Assembly: GCA_030633285.1 (NCBI GenBank)
Contig: DAOVTC010000038.1
Span: forward strand, 1 to 8,460
Length of the DNA stretch: 8,460 nt
Source: Flavobacteriaceae bacterium
GTDB taxonomy: Bacteria > Bacteroidota > Bacteroidia > Flavobacteriales > Flavobacteriaceae
Direction: 5' to 3'
The notes beneath the pieces are model-generated. The model did not search any database. It was not told the DNA's origin and saw nothing but the letters and a program-made list of their open reading frames with translations. A program made the translations under genes and the position numbers. This document shows, piece by piece, positions 1 to 5,576 of the stretch. How positions within the stretch are numbered: the first letter of the stretch is position 1; each line of letters starts with the position of its first letter.

Positions 1-258
1 ACCATGGCTTTTGTAGGTATATTTCTAGATAGTTCAAGTAAATATAGAGATGCAATAAAACGATTAAAAGAGATAGATGAGGTAATAGAAAGTCATTATA
101 CCACAGGTAATTATGCCATTTTTGTAAAAATCATTTGTAAAGATAATGAGCATTTAATGCAAGTATTAAACCATCAGATCCAACATATTAAAGGAGTAGC
201 AAGAACAGAAACATTTATCTCATTAGACCAACAAATCGATAGGCAAATTAAAATTTAG
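1..258 (+). CDS. Lrp/AsnC-family transcriptional regulator, C-terminal effector-binding domain (partial, 5' end outside window)
   Basis: The visible 85 residues match the ligand-sensing, oligomerising half (RAM/AsnC domain) of Lrp-type regulators. The family signatures are a first beta strand 'AFVGIFLD', then 'IDEVIESHYTTGNYAIFVKI', then 'GVARTETFISL' near the end. Family members are about 150 residues with an N-terminal helix-turn-helix, so the DNA-binding half should lie upstream of the window. The ATG at position 4 is probably an internal methionine: the frame is open back to base 1 (a Thr codon), and a lone 84-residue sensing domain would be unusual though not impossible. The family senses amino acids or related small molecules; the effector cannot be told here. 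The TAG stop overlaps the stop of the convergent peptidase gene by 4 bp. Confidence 0.88.
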   Translation, partial: TMAFVGIFLDSSSKYRDAIKRLKEIDEVIESHYTTGNYAIFVKIICKDNEHLMQVLNHQIQHIKGVARTETFISLDQQIDRQIKI

Positions 259-932
259 CTTCTGCTACTATAAATGTTTAAATAATAAAGTAATGTAGCT
301 ATTGAGCCTAAAGCAGCAACTAAGTAAGTTCTGGCAGCCCATTTTAAGGCATCTTTAGCAGCATTTTGTTCATTTGAGGTAAGCATATTTTTTTCTTCAA
401 GCCAGGCCAAAGCTCTATTGCTGGCATCATATTCAACAGGAAGTGTTACAATACTAAATACAACTGTTGCAGCAAAAAATATAATTCCTATTAGTAAAAG
501 TTGAGGAAAAGAATTTACCGTGAAAATTCCTGCAATCAATAAAAATGAAGCTAATTTAGAGGATATGCCAACTGTTGGAACTAATTTAGATCTTAATTGT
601 AACCAAGGATATGCTTTTGCATGTTGTACTGCATGTCCACATTCGTGAGCTGCAACAGCAGCAGCGGCTGCATTTCTTTGGTTATAAACTGCTTCACTTA
701 AATTTACAGTTTTAATTTGAGGGTTATAATGGTCGGTTAATTGCCCTTTAACAGAAATTACTTCAACATCATTAATACCATTATCGTTTAACATTTTTTC
801 AGCAATTTCTTTACCACTTAAGCCGTTTTGTAAATGTAATTTTGAATATTTTTTAAATTTATTCTTTAATTGATATTGAACGAGCATTCCAATTCCTCCT
901 ATCAATAATATTAATATATATGCTCCAGACAT
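255..932 (-). CDS. Membrane-bound zinc metallopeptidase, YugP-like (putative neutral zinc metallopeptidase family)
   Basis: This 225-residue protein has the zinc-peptidase motif HECGH at residues 96-100, in the context 'AAAAAVAAHECGHAVQHA'. Two His would bind zinc and Glu97 would be catalytic. Glu168 in 'LPVEYDASNRAL' is the likely third ligand, as in the YugP family. Hydrophobic segments lie at about residues 3-20, 118-138, 141-165 and 202-220, so it should sit in the inner membrane. The length fits the family (about 220-230 residues). The physiological substrate of this family is not established to my knowledge. The ATG at 930-932 begins directly with the N-terminal membrane segment. The gene is divergent from ansA with a 77-bp gap and convergent with the Lrp-type gene. 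Confidence 0.9.
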   Translation of the reverse strand: MSGAYILILLIGGIGMLVQYQLKNKFKKYSKLHLQNGLSGKEIAEKMLNDNGINDVEVISVKGQLTDHYNPQIKTVNLSEAVYNQRNAAAAAVAAHECGHAVQHAKAYPWLQLRSKLVPTVGISSKLASFLLIAGIFTVNSFPQLLLIGIIFFAATVVFSIVTLPVEYDASNRALAWLEEKNMLTSNEQNAAKDALKWAARTYLVAALGSIATLLYYLNIYSSRS

Positions 933-966
933 TTTAATTATTTTATAGTTAATATTTTTTCATTTA

Positions 967-985
967 ATTGTAATAGATTTACAAT
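967..985. repeat. Short inverted repeat in the divergent peptidase/ansA intergenic region
   Basis: ATTGTAA (967-973) and TTACAAT (979-985) form a perfect 7-bp inverted repeat with a 5-nt spacer, between the divergent starts at 932 and 1010. The spacer and right arm also contain TAGATTTA (974-981), a 7-of-8 match to the Bacteroidota -7 element TAnnTTTG, but I see no good -33 TTTG at the right distance. It could be an operator for either gene. In DNA this AT-rich a 7-bp repeat may also be chance. Confidence 0.3.
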
Positions 986-1009
986 ATTAATTATTCCAAA
1001 AAGCAAAAC

Positions 1010-2038
1010 ATGACAAAAATACCAAATATTTTATTGATTTATACTGGAGGTACTATTGGGATGATAAAAGATTATAAAAGCAATGCTCTAAAAGCATTCA
1101 ATTTTAATCAGATTAAGGAAAAAATACCAGAATTGAACTTATTGGATTGTATCATACAAACAATTTCTTTTGATGAACCAATAGATTCCTCTAATATGAA
1201 TCCCAAATATTGGATTCAGATAGCCGAAATTATAGAAAAACATTATCATAAAATTGATGGATTTGTAGTTTTAACTGGTACAGATACAATGTCATATACT
1301 GCTTCTGCAATAAGTTTTATGTTTGAAAATTTAAGTAAACCTGTAATTTTTACAGGTTCACAACTACCAATAGGAGATTTACGAACTGATGCTAAAGAAA
1401 ATTTAATAACAGCAATACAAATTGCCGCAACAAGAGATGGTGATTTATCAAAATTAGGTGAGGTATGTTTGTATTTTGAATATAAATTATATCGAGCCAA
1501 TCGTACAACAAAAGTAAGCGCCAGTCAATTTGAAGCATTTAATTCTCCAAATTATCCTGAGCTTGGAGAAAGTGGTGTGCATTTAAAATTTAATAATAAT
1601 GTTTTGAAAAAAGTAATTCAAAATAAAACATTAATTGTTAGAAAAAACTTTAACGCAAATATTGTTATTTTAAAATTATTTCCTGGTATAAATAAAGAAG
1701 TCGTAAAAAGTATTTTAGAAATTTCAGATTTGAAAGGTGTAGTTCTAGAAACTTTTGGAGCGGGTAATGCTCCAACCTCGAAATGGTTTATCAATTTAAT
1801 TCAAAAAGCATTAAAAAAAAATATAGCTATTGTAAATGTAAGTCAGTGTATTAATGGAAGCGTTCTGTTAGGTCACTATGAAACGAGTAATCATTTAAAA
1901 TCACTAGGAATAATTGATGGAAAAGATATTACTACAGAATCAGCAATAGCAAAATTGATGTACCTCATAGGTGAAAATATTTCTCAAAATAAGTTTAAAA
2001 AGACATTTGAAACTGCTTTAAGAGGAGAAATGAGTTAG
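1010..2038 (+). CDS. ansA: Type I (cytoplasmic) L-asparaginase
   Basis: This enzyme hydrolyses L-asparagine to L-aspartate and ammonia. The 342-residue length fits the type I family (about 340) and there is no signal peptide, which agrees with a cytosolic enzyme. The first catalytic motif 'YTGGTIGM' (residues 11-18) carries nucleophile Thr15. The second, 'LTGTDTMSYTA' (88-98), carries Thr91 and Asp92. Lys168 in 'YRANRTTK' matches the lysine of the catalytic set in the E. coli type I enzyme. All expected active-site residues are therefore present. The ATG at 1010 puts the GGTIG motif at its usual distance from the N-terminus. No clear ribosome binding site is visible, as is common in this phylum. 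The gene is followed by a tRNA gene after 75 bp; I see no strong terminator between them. Confidence 0.95.
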   Translation: MTKIPNILLIYTGGTIGMIKDYKSNALKAFNFNQIKEKIPELNLLDCIIQTISFDEPIDSSNMNPKYWIQIAEIIEKHYHKIDGFVVLTGTDTMSYTASAISFMFENLSKPVIFTGSQLPIGDLRTDAKENLITAIQIAATRDGDLSKLGEVCLYFEYKLYRANRTTKVSASQFEAFNSPNYPELGESGVHLKFNNNVLKKVIQNKTLIVRKNFNANIVILKLFPGINKEVVKSILEISDLKGVVLETFGAGNAPTSKWFINLIQKALKKNIAIVNVSQCINGSVLLGHYETSNHLKSLGIIDGKDITTESAIAKLMYLIGENISQNKFKKTFETALRGEMS

Positions 2039-2073
2039 TTTTTCACTAAAAAAGTTTTTCATATAAATATTTT

Positions 2074-2105
2074 TTTGTTACTTGCCGTTCCGATATGAAT
2101 TTTTG
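2074..2105 (+). promoter_or_regulatory. Candidate Bacteroidota-type promoter for tRNA-Ser
   Basis: TTTG (2074-2077), a 20-nt gap, then AATTTTTG (2098-2105) match the Bacteroidota primary-sigma consensus TTTG-N19-21-TAnnTTTG with one mismatch in the -7 element. Transcription would start at about 2110-2112, only a few bases before the mature tRNA 5' end at 2114, leaving a very short leader. The call rests on consensus and position only. Confidence 0.45.
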
Positions 2106-2113
2106 ACATATTT

Positions 2114-2200
2114 GGAGAGGTGGCCGAGTGGCTTAAGGCGCACGCTTGGAAAGCGTGTTTATGAGAAATCGTAACAGGGGTTCGAATCCCTTTCTCTCCG
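2114..2200 (+). tRNA. tRNA-Ser (anticodon GGA)
   Basis: A complete class II cloverleaf can be folded by eye. The acceptor stem is GGAGAGG (2114-2120) paired with TCTCTCC (2193-2199), ending in a G-U pair. The D-arm region is 'TGGCCGAGTGGCTTAAGGC'. The anticodon stem CACGC/GCGTG encloses loop TTGGAAA, with anticodon GGA at 2148-2150, which reads serine codons UCC and UCU. The long variable arm (2158-2175) has stem TATGA/TCGTA, as expected for serine. The T arm is AGGGG-TTCGAAT-CCCTT. The discriminator base is G2200, normal for tRNA-Ser. The following bases are CAT, so the 3' CCA is not encoded and must be added afterwards. Confidence 0.97.
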
Positions 2201-2271
2201 CATAGTGTGTTTTATAATAAAATTTTATATCTTTAACCCGTTAACTAAATTTAATAAAAAGATTTACAAAA

Positions 2272-2994
2272 ATGAAAAAAGTATCTACTATCCTAACAGT
2301 CGCAGGATTATTGTTTTTAAGCTCAGCTCAAAACATTTATGCACAAGCAGAAGCAGTCACTGAAAACCTAACTTTTCACCAAGAACTGAAACTACGTTTT
2401 ATTGAAGGTGGCCCTTTCTTTATGGGAATTGTATTAGTAACATTAATTTTAGGCTTAGCTATTGCCATCGAAAGAATCATATATCTTAATATGGCAAGAA
2501 CTAATACTAATAAATTAGTAAAAGATGTTGAAGAAGCTATGAGCTCAGGTGGAGTTGAAGCTGCTAAAGAACTATGTAGAAATACCAAAGGTCCTGTAGC
2601 ATCAATATTTTATCAAGGATTAGATAGAATGGATGAAGGAGTTGATGCGGCAGAAAAAGCAGTTGTATCTTATGGTGGTGTACAAATGGGATTATTAGAA
2701 AAAAATGTTTCTTGGTTATCATTATTTATTTCGTTAGCCCCAATGCTTGGTTTCATGGGAACAGTAATTGGTATGATTGGTGCATTTGATTCAATTGAAG
2801 CAGCAGGTGATATTTCTCCAGCAGTAGTAGCAGGTGGTATTAAAGTAGCATTATTAACAACAGTATTTGGTTTAGTTGTAGCAATTATTCTTCAAATTTT
2901 TTATAATTATATTATATCTATAATAGATGGTATAGTTAATAGTATGGAAGATGCTTCAATTAAATTAGTTGATCTTTTGATCAGAAATAAATAA
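2272..2994 (+). CDS. exbB: MotA/TolQ/ExbB-family proton channel subunit
   Basis: This is the inner-membrane channel subunit of an Exb/Tol-type motor, which uses the proton gradient to energise TonB- or Tol-type envelope work. The 240 residues begin with a signal-peptide-like segment (residues 1-24, likely cut after 'NIYA'). Hydrophobic segments follow at about 49-72, 145-172 and 185-214, with a cytoplasmic domain between the first and second. The conserved family core is visible: 'APMLGFMGTVIGMI' (156-169) and 'VVAGGIKVALLTTVFGLV' (185-202), including the threonines that line the channel in this family. It is first of four genes, followed 10 bp later by a small membrane protein and then two ExbD-like genes. 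A weak -7-like TATCTTTA (2228-2235) lies upstream, but readthrough from the tRNA is equally possible. TolQ is the main alternative name; family membership is secure. Confidence 0.92.
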   Translation: MKKVSTILTVAGLLFLSSAQNIYAQAEAVTENLTFHQELKLRFIEGGPFFMGIVLVTLILGLAIAIERIIYLNMARTNTNKLVKDVEEAMSSGGVEAAKELCRNTKGPVASIFYQGLDRMDEGVDAAEKAVVSYGGVQMGLLEKNVSWLSLFISLAPMLGFMGTVIGMIGAFDSIEAAGDISPAVVAGGIKVALLTTVFGLVVAIILQIFYNYIISIIDGIVNSMEDASIKLVDLLIRNK

Positions 2995-3004
2995 TAGAAT
3001 AATT

Positions 3005-3469
3005 ATGAATGATAAATTATCTAAAATATTATCTATAATTACTGGAATAATTGGTTTTGTTGCTATTTATTTCTTAATTAGGATAATTATGGAAGGAGAT
3101 GACGTTGTTAAAAACAATGTTGACGTACAAAATAGTTTGGTCTCTCCATATATAACTTTTGCGAAAATAATTTTGATTATTACTGCAGTTATATCAGTTG
3201 TATTTTCATTATTGAACTTAATAAAACATCCTCAATTACTTAAAAAGACTTTAATTTCTTTAGCTGCATTAGGTGTAGTATTGGTAATATCCTATTTTAT
3301 GGCAGATGATGGTGCTACGCTTAGCTCTTCTGGTCAAATGTTGAAAGATGGTGAAGCTGGAGCTACATCTAAATGGGTGAGTACTGGTATTTGGTATTCT
3401 TTAATTTTAGGAGCTGCTGGATTATTGGTTATTTTCGGAGGTTTTGTTAAAACACTAATATCAAAATAA
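3005..3469 (+). CDS. Uncharacterised small membrane protein in the exbB-exbD cluster
   Basis: I do not recognise a named family. The 154 residues contain four likely membrane segments at about 8-28, 50-72, 81-99 and 124-150. The loops are short; the longest (about 100-123) is polar and Gly/Ser-rich, with acidic residues ('DDGATLSSSG'). There is no signal peptide separate from the first membrane segment and no obvious catalytic motif. The gene starts 10 bp after exbB and ends 4 bp before the first exbD, so translation is probably coupled and the product is probably a partner, assembly factor or regulator of the motor. That role is inferred from position alone. Codon use and base composition look like the neighbours, so there is no sign of recent insertion. 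Confidence 0.85.
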   Translation: MNDKLSKILSIITGIIGFVAIYFLIRIIMEGDDVVKNNVDVQNSLVSPYITFAKIILIITAVISVVFSLLNLIKHPQLLKKTLISLAALGVVLVISYFMADDGATLSSSGQMLKDGEAGATSKWVSTGIWYSLILGAAGLLVIFGGFVKTLISK

Positions 3470-3473
3470 TATT

Positions 3474-4094
3474 ATGGCAAGAAGAGATTTACCGGAAATT
3501 AATGCAGGGTCAATGGCAGATATTGCTTTCTTGCTACTCATATTTTTCTTAGTAACTACTACGATGGATGTGGATACAGGGATATCTCGTAAATTACCTG
3601 AAAAACAACCTGAAAATCAGGATCGTCCTAAGTTAAAAGAAAAAAATGTATTTGTTGTTACTGTAAATCGTCACAATAATATATTAGTTGAAGGAGAAAT
3701 TTATATGACAGTCGATAAATTACGCGAAGAAGCTATAAAATTTATTGACAATGGTGGTGGTTTAGGAAATCCAATTGATGGAGCAGAACCTGCTAATTGT
3801 GATTGGTGTGAAGGAACTAAAGATCCAGCTTCATCAGACCATCCAAACAAGGCAGTTATATCTTTAGAGAGTGATAGAGGTACTTCTTACGGTACTTATA
3901 TTTCTGTACAAAACGAATTAGTTGGAGCATATACTGAATTAAGAAATCGATTATCAAAAAAATTGTATGGTGTAACTTATACCAAACTTTTAAAAGATAA
4001 TAAAAGTAATCCATCTAAGAGTTTAAAAGATAAGATAGATAATATTAAAAAGAAATATCCTCAGATTATTTCTGAAGCAGAACCAACAAAGTAA
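3474..4094 (+). CDS. exbD: ExbD/TolR-family biopolymer transport protein, long form with periplasmic CxxC
   Basis: The protein has the classic ExbD layout: a short basic cytoplasmic N-terminus ('MARRDLPEINAGSMAD'), a single membrane helix at about 17-31, and a C-terminal periplasmic domain. Asp16 at the start of the helix ('MADIAFLLLIFFLV') corresponds to the essential proton-handling aspartate of ExbD/TolR. At 206 residues it is much longer than E. coli ExbD (about 140). The additional material includes a Gly/Asp-rich stretch and a CDWC motif (Cys109 and Cys112), followed by 'SSDHPNKAVISLESDRGTSY'. The cysteines lie in the predicted periplasmic part and could form a disulfide. The gene lies 4 bp after the small membrane protein and 6 bp before the second exbD, so all should be on one transcript. 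Confidence 0.9.
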   Translation: MARRDLPEINAGSMADIAFLLLIFFLVTTTMDVDTGISRKLPEKQPENQDRPKLKEKNVFVVTVNRHNNILVEGEIYMTVDKLREEAIKFIDNGGGLGNPIDGAEPANCDWCEGTKDPASSDHPNKAVISLESDRGTSYGTYISVQNELVGAYTELRNRLSKKLYGVTYTKLLKDNKSNPSKSLKDKIDNIKKKYPQIISEAEPTK

Positions 4095-4100
4095 TATTTT

Positions 4101-4568
4101 ATGTCAAAGTTTAGAAAGAAGAAAAAAGGTATGCCAGCAATATCTACGGCATCTTTACCAGATATTGTATTTATGTTATTGTTCTTTTTTATGGTAACCA
4201 CGGTGATGCGTGAAACTACTTTAAAAATTAAAAAACCACAGCTTCCATTTGCAACTGAAATTAAAAAATTAGAGCGAAAGAGTTTGGTGAGTTATATTTA
4301 TGTTGGAAAAGTTAAAGGACAGGGTGGCGATAAAATACAATTGAATGATAGAATTTCAGATGTAAAAGATATAAAATATTTTATTTTTGCTGAAAGAGAA
4401 ACACATCCAGAAGATGAGATTCCGCTTTTAACAACATCAATAAAAGCAGATATAAATTCAAGTGTTGGTACAATTACTGATATTAAAGAAGAGTTAAAAA
4501 ATATCAACGCTCTTAAGATTAACTATTCTACTTTAAAAGGAGATGTAATGAAAAATTTGAAAAAGTAA
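4101..4568 (+). CDS. exbD: ExbD/TolR-family biopolymer transport protein, second copy
   Basis: This 155-residue ExbD-like protein has a strongly basic cytoplasmic start ('SKFRKKKKGMP'), then 'STASLPDIVFMLLFFFMV' with the proton-pathway aspartate at residue 21, one membrane helix (about 20-37), and a periplasmic domain rich in Lys and Ile. It is clearly diverged from the neighbour at 3474: it is shorter, lacks the CxxC motif, and has a different periplasmic sequence. The pair therefore probably forms a heteromeric or alternative partner set for one ExbB rather than a recent duplication. Paired exbD genes behind one exbB are familiar in Bacteroidota. It is the last gene of the cluster, 13 bp before a strong terminator palindrome. 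Confidence 0.9.
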   Translation: MSKFRKKKKGMPAISTASLPDIVFMLLFFFMVTTVMRETTLKIKKPQLPFATEIKKLERKSLVSYIYVGKVKGQGGDKIQLNDRISDVKDIKYFIFAERETHPEDEIPLLTTSIKADINSSVGTITDIKEELKNINALKINYSTLKGDVMKNLKK

Positions 4569-4581
4569 AATTATATTTCAC

Positions 4582-4631
4582 TTATAAAACAAAAAACTCC
4601 CAAATATTTGGGAGTTTTTTGTTTTATAAGG
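4582..4631. terminator. Perfect 50-bp palindrome acting as a bidirectional intrinsic terminator
   Basis: The left arm 4582-4606 is the exact reverse complement of 4607-4631, giving 25 bp with no mismatch and no built-in spacer. The core ACTCCCAAAT/ATTTGGGAGT is flanked by A6 on the left and T6 on the right. Each strand therefore presents a GC-containing hairpin followed by a T tract. It lies between two convergent genes (exbD stop at 4568, kinase stop at 4646), which is where a shared two-way terminator is expected. Confidence 0.93.
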
Positions 4632-4645
4632 TGGCCACTTTCTAT

Positions 4646-5260
4646 TTAAAATAACCCATGAATTTGGGCATCAATTCTATCAATAACGGAACCTAAATCT
4701 TCTCGACTATCAACAATATCCAAATTATCAACATCAATAATTAATAATTTTCCTTTTGTATAAGTTGAAATCCAAGCTTCATATCGTTCATTTAATCTAC
4801 TTAAATAATCTATACTAATCGAATTTTCAAATTCTCTACCTCGACTGTGAATTTGTCCTACCAAAGTAGGAATACTTCCACGTAAATAAATTAATAAGTC
4901 GGGAGGAGCAACCAAGCGTTCCATCAACTCAAATAACGATTCATAATTGCTAAAATCCCTATTGGTCATTAAGCCCATAGCATGTAAATTAGGAGCAAAA
5001 ATATGAGCATCTTCATAAATAGTCCTATCCTGAATTATATTTTTACCACTTTCACGAATTTCTAATATTTGACGAAAACGACTATTTAAGAAATAAATTT
5101 GTAAGTTAAATGACCAGCGTTCCATCGAGGTATAAAAATCATCTAAATACGGATTTTCAGCTACCGACTCATAATGTGGTTCCCATTTATAATGTTTTGC
5201 CAAAAGTTTAGTTAAAGTTGTTTTTCCAGCACCAATATTACCAGCAATAGCTACATGCAT
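4646..5260 (-). CDS. Deoxynucleoside kinase (deoxyadenosine/deoxycytidine kinase-like)
   Basis: The enzyme transfers phosphate from a nucleoside triphosphate to a deoxynucleoside in the nucleotide salvage pathway, in the cytosol. The 204-residue length fits bacterial members. The P-loop 'GNIGAGKTT' spans residues 7-15. Glu31 in 'HYESVAENPYLDDFY' is placed like the catalytic acid. The DRT motif at 78-80 ('IIQDRTIYEDAHIFA') is diagnostic of the dNK family. The lid arginines appear in 'HSRGREFE' (138-145). The substrate (dA, dG, dC or several) cannot be settled from the motifs. The ATG at 5258-5260 places the P-loop at the usual N-terminal position. The gene is transcribed against the exbB-exbD cluster and shares its terminator. 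Confidence 0.92.
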   Translation of the reverse strand: MHVAIAGNIGAGKTTLTKLLAKHYKWEPHYESVAENPYLDDFYTSMERWSFNLQIYFLNSRFRQILEIRESGKNIIQDRTIYEDAHIFAPNLHAMGLMTNRDFSNYESLFELMERLVAPPDLLIYLRGSIPTLVGQIHSRGREFENSISIDYLSRLNERYEAWISTYTKGKLLIIDVDNLDIVDSREDLGSVIDRIDAQIHGLF

Positions 5261-5333
5261 ATTTCTTATATTTTTATTAAAGTGAAATAATTAAAAACAT
5301 TTAATCATTACAATAAAGCGAATTTATAAAAAA

Positions 5334-5374
5334 TATAGCTTATTTCTATGTTTTAAACAGTTTTTTAAGCTATA
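5334..5374. repeat. Interrupted 9-bp inverted repeat
   Basis: TATAGCTTA (5334-5342) and TAAGCTATA (5366-5374) are exact reverse complements separated by 23 nt. The repeat lies roughly 75-115 bp upstream of the kinase start and well upstream of the candidate promoter for the rightward genes. It might be a binding site for a dimeric regulator or a weak hairpin. In such AT-rich DNA a chance origin is possible. Confidence 0.35.
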
Positions 5375-5429
5375 AAAATTGAATTTATTAGGGCCAAGTA
5401 CTTAATATTCTATTATTGTAAAATATTAG

Positions 5430-5460
5430 TTTGATATAAACTGTAAACTATATATTTTTA
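5430..5460 (+). promoter_or_regulatory. Candidate Bacteroidota-type promoter for the GLPGLI/receptor unit
   Basis: TTTG (5430-5433), a 19-nt gap, then TATTTTTA (5453-5460) match the consensus TTTG-N19-21-TAnnTTTG at 11 of 12 fixed-or-free positions, with one mismatch at the final G. It is the only TTTG in the 316-bp gap. A start at about 5465 would give an untranslated leader of roughly 110 nt that includes the palindrome at 5509-5532. This is consensus matching by eye and is not proof of use. Confidence 0.45.
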
Positions 5461-5508
5461 ATCACTAGTTTTAAACCTTAGTACTTTATTTTAGTCTAAA
5501 TTAATTAA

Positions 5509-5532
5509 TAGTAAAAAATATATTTTTTACTA
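5509..5532. repeat. Perfect 24-bp palindrome upstream of the GLPGLI gene
   Basis: The segment around TAGTAAAAAATA|TATTTTTTACTA reads identically on both strands, 12 bp per arm with no spacer, and ends 44 bp before the start codon at 5577. It is purely A/T except for one G/C pair per arm, so an RNA hairpin would be weak. It lies downstream of the candidate promoter, where an operator or leader element could act on the GLPGLI/receptor unit. Confidence 0.5.
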
Positions 5533-5576
5533 AACTTTATTCCAAAAAGAATTATTTAATATAAAAAATAATAATA

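Larger units (their letters stand above)
5261..5576. other. AT-rich intergenic region between divergent kinase and GLPGLI genes
   Basis: No credible coding frame or RNA gene is seen in these 316 bp. The stretch is more AT-rich than the flanking genes. It separates two outward-facing starts, so it should hold promoters for both. I can point to one candidate promoter for the rightward unit (5430-5460), an interrupted inverted repeat (5334-5374) and a perfect palindrome (5509-5532). I found no convincing consensus promoter for the leftward kinase. Confidence 0.7.

Noticed and set aside
4..258. A stand-alone 84-residue RAM-domain protein starting at the ATG at position 4
   Set aside because: The frame is open to the window edge and full-length Lrp/AsnC proteins carry an equivalent strand at this internal position, so a truncated view of a longer gene is more likely.
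1014..1021. CAAAAATA, a perfect reverse-strand match to TAnnTTTG upstream of the peptidase gene
   Set aside because: It lies within the ansA coding sequence and has no TTTG partner at the required spacing on the reverse strand.
1246..1500. Reverse-strand open frame of 84 codons inside ansA
   Set aside because: It is wholly inside the well-supported asparaginase gene and its translation shows no domain or start context; it is a shadow of the coding strand.
2034..2060. Possible terminator hairpin after ansA (TTAGT/ACTAA followed by T residues)
   Set aside because: The stem is only 5 bp with a single G-C pair and the downstream T run is interrupted; too weak to call.
2376..2588. Reverse-strand open frame of 70 codons inside exbB
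   Set aside because: It is antisense to a clear ExbB coding sequence and has no recognisable features.
4298..4507. Reverse-strand open frame of 69 codons inside the second exbD
   Set aside because: It lies within the second exbD on the opposite strand; its hydrophobic look comes from antisense reading of Lys/Ile-rich codons.
5397..5486. Repeated AGTACTT (5397-5403 and 5480-5486) and repeated GTTTTAAAC (5350-5358 and 5468-5476)
   Set aside because: Short AT-rich words repeated twice in a 316-bp AT-rich gap are expected by chance and show no regular spacing.
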